NCBI RefSeq assembly: GCF_008704715.1
Contig: NZ_CP023689.1
Location: forward strand, 2,604,001 to 2,668,000
Origin: Streptomyces chartreusis
Lineage (GTDB): Bacteria; Actinomycetota; Actinomycetes; Streptomycetales; Streptomycetaceae
Reading direction: 5' to 3'
Length of the DNA: 64,000 nt
The notes under the pieces are model-generated. The model saw only the letters and a list, made by a program, of their open reading frames with translations, had not been told where the DNA came from and did no database searches. Position numbers and translations under genes: made by a program. How positions within the stretch are numbered: the stretch's first letter is position 1; the number at the start of each line of letters is the position of its first letter. Below are positions 56,902 through 64,000 of the stretch, one piece after another.

Positions 56902-56922
56902 AAGTGCAATCTTCAAGCACTT
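56902..56922. promoter_or_regulatory. Palindrome upstream of the LysM/MBL gene
   Basis: AAGTGC (56902-56907) and GCACTT (56917-56922) form a perfect 6-bp inverted repeat with a 9-bp centre in an AT-rich stretch, 63 bp before the next start. It is a fitting size and place for an HxlR-type operator. Confidence 0.5.
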
Positions 56923-56984
56923 GGCGCGCGTCCCTAGCGTGATCGAGGTGCCGACAACGGCACCCGGAATCCAGGGAGTTCGTC

Positions 56985-58220
56985 ATGTGCGAAGCAGAGC
57001 AGCACGACCACCGGTCGCCGTCCCGCCGCGGCATCCTGCGCTGGGGCGCGGCAGCCGTGCCCGCGGCCGCCGGCCTCTCGGCGCTCGCCCTGCCGACGCA
57101 GGCCGCCACCGCCGCACCCGCCGTCACGGGCGGCGGTGCGTACTACGAGGCCGCACGCGGAGACACCCTGCGCGGCATCGCCTCCCGCTTCCTCGGCTCC
57201 GAACGGCGCTGGACGGAGCTCTACCGGCTGAACCAGCAGGTCCTGGACAAGAGCGGTGAGCCGCGAACCGGCCAACGTCTGGCGCTCCCCGAATCCCCCG
57301 ACGGCGCCGCGACCCGTACTTTCGCGCCACTTCCCGCCACCGCCAAGCCCCTGCCGGTCCCCCCTGAGGGCTACCGGCTCGACCGCATCGGCGACGCGTT
57401 CTACGCCGTGACCGCCGGCGGTACGCAGGCGGCCTTCCTCGTCACCGGCGCCGGGGTGGTCGTCATCGACGCACCGCCCTCGCTCGCCGAAGCACTTCCG
57501 GCCGCGATCCGCCGCGTCACCGGCCGCAAGGTCACCCACCTCGTGTACAGCCACGACCACGCCGACCACACGGCCGGCGCGTCGGCGTTCGGCGACGTGG
57601 TCCGCATCGCGCACACCGCGACCGCTGAACGGATCAGGACGGCCAAGGACCCGGGCCGCCCGATGCCCACCGTGACCTTCGACGACCGCTACCGCCTCGA
57701 CCTGGGCGGTCAGCGGCTGCTGCTCAGCTATCCGGGCGCCAATCACGAGGCCGGCAACATCCTCATCCACGCCCCTCGCCAGCGCGCCGCCATGATGGTC
57801 GACCTCGTGATGCCGGGCTGGGCCCCCTTCCGCGCCTGGGGCACCGCCGACAGCGTCCCCGGCGTGCTGCGGGCCCACGACCAGCTCGCCCGCATGGATC
57901 TGGACACCTACATCGGCGGTCATGTCCACCGGCTCGGCACCAAGGAGGACATCGAGGTCTCCCGCGAGTTCGTACGGGACCTGTGGAACGCCACGGGCAA
58001 GGCCGTCGCCGCCACCGACATGGCCCCCTACTTCGGCAAGGTCGAACCCGGGAACAACTGGGCCGGCTTCGACCTCTACCTCCAGGCCGTCGCCGACAAG
58101 GTCGAACCGGTCATGTACCGGAAGTGGTTGGGCCGCCTCGGCGCGGTGGACGTCTTCACCCGCGAGAACGCCCTCACCGTGGCCCTCTCCCACATCGTCG
58201 ACGCCCCCCGCGACCTGTGA
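56985..58220 (+). CDS. Tat-exported LysM and metallo-beta-lactamase-fold hydrolase
   Basis: The 411-residue protein has a Tat signal (SRRGILRWGAAAV near 13-25, cleavage near TQAATAA), a LysM-like domain (about 55-105; ARGDTLRGIASRFLG, RWTELYRLNQQ, GQRLALP), then a metallo-beta-lactamase fold with SHDHADH (HxHxDH, near 190) and a later metal-ligand region GGHVHRLG. LysM binds peptidoglycan, so this is an extracytoplasmic, wall-bound Zn-type hydrolase. The MBL half resembles general SDR/lactonase-type MBL-fold proteins rather than known beta-lactamases; substrate unknown. AGGGAG precedes ATG 56985. Probably regulated by the adjacent HxlR protein. Confidence 0.85.
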   Translation: MCEAEQHDHRSPSRRGILRWGAAAVPAAAGLSALALPTQAATAAPAVTGGGAYYEAARGDTLRGIASRFLGSERRWTELYRLNQQVLDKSGEPRTGQRLALPESPDGAATRTFAPLPATAKPLPVPPEGYRLDRIGDAFYAVTAGGTQAAFLVTGAGVVVIDAPPSLAEALPAAIRRVTGRKVTHLVYSHDHADHTAGASAFGDVVRIAHTATAERIRTAKDPGRPMPTVTFDDRYRLDLGGQRLLLSYPGANHEAGNILIHAPRQRAAMMVDLVMPGWAPFRAWGTADSVPGVLRAHDQLARMDLDTYIGGHVHRLGTKEDIEVSREFVRDLWNATGKAVAATDMAPYFGKVEPGNNWAGFDLYLQAVADKVEPVMYRKWLGRLGAVDVFTRENALTVALSHIVDAPRDL

Positions 58221-58711
58221 ACCGGAATCCGCCGACCGGTGTCGAGGAGGGGTCGTCATCAGCCGGTAGACCATGTCCCAAAGCTTGTCCACAAATCACA
58301 CACATCCCCTCCTCATTTCTGGCCCCGATGGTCTAGATTGACCGTGCTTCAGCTGATCGGACACGAGGCGACCACCAATGATGTGTAGGTCCGTTGCTCT
58401 GCAGAACCAGCAGTCTCGTCCTCCGCGCCACGCGTGGGGGTGATCGATTCCCGGCGCCCGGGAGGGGCCGTGGGTGCGGGGAGCACCCGAGGTCTCGACG
58501 GGATCGCGCTCAACCCGACAGGTCGGCAGTACGGGCAACTGTGCTGCCGTCAGGGCGGGTTGTTCAGGTAGCGCCGTAACGCCGGGATGTCATGCGCGGG
58601 GCGGGGGCCCCGAGGGGAGGAACAGCGCGGCGCGGGGGGCGGGGGTGCCTCCCGGGCGAGAAGACAGTGTTGGGCGAACTCTGTCGAACCACTGGCGACC
58701 TGGGGGGTCCC
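58221..58711 (+). promoter_or_regulatory. Long structured leader before the exopolysaccharide genes
   Basis: This 491-bp stretch has no convincing gene. Its last 300 bases are hairpin-rich: GGGTGC/GCACCC (58472-58488), and a nested structure with outer CAACCCG/CGGGTTG (58511-58562) and inner CGGCAG/CTGCCG (58524-58549). An AT-richer zone at 58280-58340 may hold the promoter. It could be a structured 5' leader or riboswitch. Some blocks recall the c-di-AMP (ydaO) class, but the conserved core is not matched, so no class is assigned. Confidence 0.4.
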
Positions 58712-60190
58712 GTGCAACAGGGGGAATTAATAGACCCGTTTTCGTCGGCGCGCGGGCGTCTGGCGAACGGGACGATGTCCCGGCCCGCGAGCGACTGGGA
58801 GCAGCGCTACCGGCGCTCCGTGATCATCAGCGATACCGTGGCCACCGCCTTCGTGGTGGGCGCGATAGGCAACTTCTTCGGGGCCCGGGACGCGGCCAAC
58901 TGGCACGAGAAGTGGGGAATCCTCGCCTTCTGCACCGAGCTGCTGGTGCTGGGGGCACTCGCGGTGAGCAGGTCGTGGTCCCCGGCCGTGCTCGGTCAGG
59001 GCGCCGAGGAATTCCGCCGGCTCGGACGCTCCATGTTCACTGCGACCGTCGTGCTCGCGCTCGGCGGGATCGCCCTCACCTCGCGCAACATCAAGCTCTG
59101 GATCTTCGTCGCGATCCCCGCGATCGCACTCGTCACCATGACGACGCGCTATCTGCTCCGCCTTTCGCTGCACAAGCAGCGCAAGGAAGGGAGGTGTCTC
59201 AGACCGGTGCTCGCTGCCGGGAGCCCGGCAACCGTACGCGACCTGATCACCCGAACCCGCAAGTTCCCGCACCTCGGGTGGCGCGTGGACGGAGTGTGCA
59301 CGACGGACGGTCGCGGGATCGACGGCGACCAGCTGGACGGGGTGCCGGTCGTCGGCCGGCTGACGGACGTCGCCAAGTACGTCGAGCACGACGGCTACCG
59401 CGTCGTCGCGGTCACGCCGGACCCGCACTGGACACCGGACCGGCTCCAGCGGCTGGCCTGGAACCTGGAGGGCAGCGACGCCGAAATGGTCGTGGCCCCC
59501 GTGCTGATGGAGGTGGCAGGCCCGCGGCTGCACGTCGACGCGGTGCTCGGGATACCGTTGCTGCGGGTCAGCATGCCGACCTTCACCGGGGGGCGCCGGG
59601 CGATCAAGGTGGTCGTCGACCGGGTGGGCGCGGCGTTCCTGCTGCTGCTGTTCGCGCCGCTGATGGCACTCGTCGGACTGCTCGTGGTGGCGGACAGCCG
59701 GGGCGGGGTGTTCTACCGCCAGCGCAGGGTCGGCAAGGGCGGCCGCGAGTTCACCATCCTCAAGTTCCGCACCATGGTCGTCGGGGCGCACAAGGCACGT
59801 GCCGAGCTGGCCGACCGCAACGAGGGTGCGGGGCTGCTGTTCAAGCTCCGCCGGGATCCGCGGGTGACCCGGGTGGGAGCAGTGCTGCGCCGGTACTCGC
59901 TCGACGAGCTCCCGCAGCTGTTCAACGTGCTCACCGGATCGATGTCGCTGGTCGGGCCGCGGCCTCCGCTGCCGGAGGAGTCCGCCGCGTACGGCCCGGA
60001 CATCCGGCGACGGCTGCTGGTCAAGCCCGGACTCACCGGACTGTGGCAGATAAGCGGACGCAGCGACCTGCCGTGGGAGGAGGCGGTCCGCCTCGACCTG
60101 CGGTACGTGGAGGACTGGTCGCTCGCCCTGGACACGGTGATCTTGTGGAAGACGCTGCGGGCGGTGCTCTACGGCCAGGGGGCCTACTGA
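58712..60190 (+). CDS. Exopolysaccharide polyprenyl glycosylphosphotransferase
   Basis: From GTG 58712 this has 492 residues. N-terminal membrane helices (about 40-140) and a CoA-binding-like cytoplasmic region precede the bacterial sugar transferase domain (from about 290): KVVVDRVGAAFLLLLFAPLM (membrane hairpin), FYRQRRVGKGGREFTILKFR, LRRYSLDELPQLFNVLTG, MSLVGPRPPLPEE, GLTGLWQISGRSDLPWEEAV. It transfers a sugar-phosphate from a UDP-sugar to a polyprenyl phosphate, the first step of extracellular polysaccharide assembly. TGGGGGG precedes the chosen GTG; the frame is open to 58592, so the start is not certain. It heads a plus-strand operon. Confidence 0.9.
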   Translation: MQQGELIDPFSSARGRLANGTMSRPASDWEQRYRRSVIISDTVATAFVVGAIGNFFGARDAANWHEKWGILAFCTELLVLGALAVSRSWSPAVLGQGAEEFRRLGRSMFTATVVLALGGIALTSRNIKLWIFVAIPAIALVTMTTRYLLRLSLHKQRKEGRCLRPVLAAGSPATVRDLITRTRKFPHLGWRVDGVCTTDGRGIDGDQLDGVPVVGRLTDVAKYVEHDGYRVVAVTPDPHWTPDRLQRLAWNLEGSDAEMVVAPVLMEVAGPRLHVDAVLGIPLLRVSMPTFTGGRRAIKVVVDRVGAAFLLLLFAPLMALVGLLVVADSRGGVFYRQRRVGKGGREFTILKFRTMVVGAHKARAELADRNEGAGLLFKLRRDPRVTRVGAVLRRYSLDELPQLFNVLTGSMSLVGPRPPLPEESAAYGPDIRRRLLVKPGLTGLWQISGRSDLPWEEAVRLDLRYVEDWSLALDTVILWKTLRAVLYGQGAY

Positions 60191-60272
60191 TGCGCGAGGG
60201 ACTGCAACTGAACGGTCCCGCCGATGCGCGGACCGCAGGCCACAAGGGCCTGCCTGGGGGGAGGAACGGGAC

Positions 60273-61578
<1,306 letters not shown>

Positions 61579-61589
<11 letters not shown>

Positions 61590-62844
61590 CGCAGTCAGCG
61601 GTGAGGGGTCGGGGCGGCGCGCGCTGATCCTGGTGGAGAACCTGTCGGTGCCGTTCGACCGGCGGGTGTGGCAGGAGTGCACGACGCTGCGCGACGCGGG
61701 CTGGGAGGTGCACGTCATCTGCCCCCGGGGGGAGAAGCGGGACACGGAGCCGGAGGCGTTGGTCGACGGGGTGCGGATCCATCGCTACCCGTTGCGCGCG
61801 GCCACCGGCGGACCGGCCGGCTACCTGCGGGAGTACGGATCGGCCCTGTGGCACACGGCCCGGCTGGCCCGCAAGGTCGGCCCGGTCCATGTGGTCCACG
61901 CCTGCAACCCGCCCGACCTGCTGTTCCTGGCGGCACGGTGGCTCAGGCGGCGCGGTGCGCGGTTCGTCTTCGACCAGCACGACCTGGTGCCCGAGCTGTA
62001 CCTCTCCCGGTTCGGCCGCGGCAAGGACCTGCTCTACCGCGCCGTGTGCGCGCTGGAACGGCGGACCTACCGGGCCGCCGACATCGTGCTCGCCACGAAC
62101 GAGAGCTACCGGGACGTCGCGATACGCCGGGGCGGCCGACGCCCCGAGGACGTCTTCGTGGTGCGCAGCGCGCCCCAGGTCGACCGGTTCCAACCGGTGC
62201 CGCCCGAGCCGGAGTTGAAGCGCGGCAAGCCCCATCTGCTGTGCTACCTGGGCGTCATGGGCCCCCAGGACGGCGTCGACTACGCCCTGCGGGCTCTTGC
62301 GAAGCTGCGCGACGAGCTGGGGCGGACCGACTGGCACGCGGTGTTCGTCGGCGCGGGCGACGCCTTCGACGCGATGGTGGAACTGTCCCGGCAGCTCGGA
62401 CTGTCGGACCAGGTGCAGTTCACCGGGCGCATACCGGACGCCGACCTGGTGCGGTACCTGTCCACCGCGGACGTGTGCCTGTCCCCCGACCCTCGCAATC
62501 CGCTCAACGACGTGTCGACGATGAACAAGGTCCTGGAGTACATGGCGATGGGCCGGCCGATCGTCTCGTTCGACCTGAAGGAGGCGCGCGTCTCCGCGGG
62601 TGACGCCGCCGTCTACGCGCCCGCCAACGACGAGGCCCGGTTCGCCGACCTCATCGCGGAGTTGCTGGACGACCCGGACCGGCGGGTCCGGATGGGCAAG
62701 GTCGGCCAGGAGCGGATCACCGGCCGGCTCTCCTGGGAGAACTCGCAGTCGTCACTGCTCGCGGCCTACGCCGCCGCGTGCCGTGACCGCACTCAGGCTT
62801 CGGCGGGCGGCCCGGTCCGCACAGGGAAGAGGCAGCGGCGTTGA
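61579..62844 (+). CDS. Glycosyltransferase family 4-like protein
   Basis: The 421-residue GT-B glycosyltransferase has an N-terminal acceptor-side domain (RALILVENLSVPFDRRVWQE, VHACNPPDLLFLAAR, FDQHDLVPELY) and a C-terminal donor domain (LLCYLGVMGPQDGVDYALRA, FTGRIPDADLVRYLSTADVC, LNDVSTMNKVLEYMAMGRP). It adds a sugar to the lipid-linked exopolysaccharide intermediate. The start is TTG 61579, overlapping the upstream gene; an in-frame GTG at 61633 is possible. The stop TGA overlaps the next start (TTGA). Confidence 0.85.
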
Positions 62845-64000
62845 GCGAAGACACGATCCGCCTGGTCACCGTCGGGCGGATACTCCGGCGCAGGTGGCGG
62901 CTTCTCGCCGTCCTCGCCGTGGCGGGCGCACTCGTCGGCTACGGCACCTCGCTGGTGTTCCCACCGCGTTACACGGCTTCGGCATCGGTACTGCTGCCGG
63001 GGCAGTGGGAGGAGCGCGAGCTGCTGACCCAGGTCGACATCGTCACCAGTTCGACGGTGGTCGACCGGGCGGCAGCCGACCTCGGCTGGACCGGCCTCAG
63101 CAGCGACGAGCTGCGGGACCGGGTGAGCGCCAAGGCGTCCGACGGAAACATCATCAAGATCTCCGGCACGGCCGACACCCCGAAGCACGCGCAACAGCTG
63201 TCGGACCGGGTGGCCCAGCAGTTCGTCGCGTTCGCCGAGCGGATCGCGGGCGGCGGCACCGACTCCGAAGCGGCCACGGGACCCGAGGCGCTGCGGCAGC
63301 AGGTGGAGGAGACCAACCGCCGTATCAGCGACCTCGCCGACGCGGCCGATCCGGGGCGGACCGTGGAGAGCGTCCAGGCCCGCACCATGCTCGAGAAACT
63401 GCGCACCTCGCTGGAAGAGGCCATGACGAAGCTCGACGAGGCCGATCCGGCGAACAACAAGGCGGGCCTGGTCGTGATGGGCCCGGCGGCCCGGCCGACC
63501 GGCGAGGCACCGCCGACGCGGGTGCAGCTCGTCGTCACCGGGGCCGTGCTGTTCTTCCTGCTCGCGGTCGTCGGCCATCTTGTCGCCGCACGGATGAACC
63601 GCCGGCTGCGCACCGAGCAGGAGGTCGCCGCGACCCTGGGCGCGGCGCTGCTCGGCACCGTCGACGTGCCCGACGACCCGCGTGCGCGGCGACCGGAGGG
63701 CGGGGGCTCCGGGGCCCGGATCCGAAGGCTCCTCGGCACCGACACCCGGTGGGACCTGCCGGCCCCGCTGCGGTCCGGCGACGAGAGCGGCCGACGGATC
63801 CGCTACGGCCGGGTGTGCGCCCGCATCCGGGAGCTGCTGCCTGCCCCCCGGCTGCTGCTAGTCGTCGTACCGGACGACGACGAGATCGCCCGCCGGGCCG
63901 CCGGGCAGCTCGTCGCCGAGGCCAAGGGAGATCCGCTGCTGCGGGTCGTGGAGGTCTCGGCGGACCGGCCGATGGTGCCGGACCGCGACACCGAGTCCGG
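62841..64000 (+). CDS. Wzz-like polysaccharide chain-length/co-polymerase protein, C-terminus off the window
   Basis: The first 386 residues are present. A basic N-terminus leads to a first membrane helix (LLAVLAVAGALVGYGTSLVF, about 20-40), a periplasmic-type region with coiled-coil propensity (LRQQVEETNRRISDLADAAD), a second membrane helix (VQLVVTGAVLFFLLAVVGHL, about 225-245), then a cytoplasmic domain that may hold an ATPase-like/BY-kinase-type portion further on. Such proteins set polymer length and link synthesis to export. The TTG start overlaps the glycosyltransferase stop (TTGA), indicating coupling. Confidence 0.8.
   Translation, partial: MSEDTIRLVTVGRILRRRWRLLAVLAVAGALVGYGTSLVFPPRYTASASVLLPGQWEERELLTQVDIVTSSTVVDRAAADLGWTGLSSDELRDRVSAKASDGNIIKISGTADTPKHAQQLSDRVAQQFVAFAERIAGGGTDSEAATGPEALRQQVEETNRRISDLADAADPGRTVESVQARTMLEKLRTSLEEAMTKLDEADPANNKAGLVVMGPAARPTGEAPPTRVQLVVTGAVLFFLLAVVGHLVAARMNRRLRTEQEVAATLGAALLGTVDVPDDPRARRPEGGGSGARIRRLLGTDTRWDLPAPLRSGDESGRRIRYGRVCARIRELLPAPRLLLVVVPDDDEIARRAAGQLVAEAKGDPLLRVVEVSADRPMVPDRDTES

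Noticed and set aside
58430..58600. c-di-AMP (ydaO) riboswitch
   Set aside because: Some blocks look similar, but the conserved GTCAGCTAACCTCG-type core and the opening CGCT...AATC elements are not found; kept only as an unclassified structured leader.

Overview
The window looks like the chromosome of a Streptomyces or close relative. Coding DNA is very GC-rich with GC-heavy third positions, GTG and TTG starts are common, and there are modular type I polyketide synthases, three SARP regulators, Tat-type signal peptides and a mycothiol-type (MDMPI) protein. No tRNA, rRNA, transposase or CRISPR array was recognised.

Left edge (1-5358). A minus-strand unit encodes a small secreted-type peptide, an ATP-grasp ligase and a luciferase-like flavin monooxygenase that runs off the window. 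It is divergent from a LuxR-type regulator. An SDR, a small membrane protein and a PNPOx-like flavin protein follow. How these relate to the polyketide cluster is unclear.

Core (5462-40274). Three minus-strand PKS genes encode a KSQ loading module and four malonyl-CoA extension modules: KSQ-AT-ACP / KS-AT-DH-KR-ACP / KS-AT-DH-KR-ACP, then KS-AT-ACP, then KS-AT-DH-KR-ACP-thioester reductase. Colinearity predicts a linear C10 chain with a diene tail, a ketone at C5 and an aldehyde at C1. A class III aminotransferase would convert the aldehyde to an amine, which can close on the C5 ketone to give a six-membered cyclic imine. Tailoring genes are an imine-reductase-like enzyme, two Tat-signal FAD amine-oxidase-type enzymes, two acyl-CoA-dehydrogenase-like flavin monooxygenases, one flavin reductase and two NTF2-like proteins. 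This matches the logic of the streptazone / abikoviromycin / streptazolin family of C10 piperidine alkaloids, where NTF2-like proteins are thought to close a second carbocycle. The product assignment is inference.

Regulation (40467-50586). Three SARP-family regulators follow. Two are PimR-like, with a BTAD activator half, a degenerate nucleotide-cyclase-like domain and an ATPase domain. The third is AfsR-like, with BTAD, NB-ARC and TPR. A type II thioesterase and an NADPH-dependent FMN reductase sit among them. Heptamer direct repeats with an 11-bp period, the usual form of SARP operators, occur upstream of tailoring genes, upstream of the aminotransferase and upstream of the third SARP.

Right flank. 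From 50757 to 58220 lie an SDR lacking catalytic residues, a VOC protein, an aldehyde dehydrogenase, an aquaporin-type channel divergent from a double-length IclR regulator, and an HxlR regulator next to a Tat-exported LysM/metallo-beta-lactamase-fold protein. From 58712 to the right end an exopolysaccharide locus begins: polyprenyl glycosylphosphotransferase, AlgD-like GDP-mannose dehydrogenase, glycosyltransferase and Wzz-like protein. It is preceded by a long structured leader.
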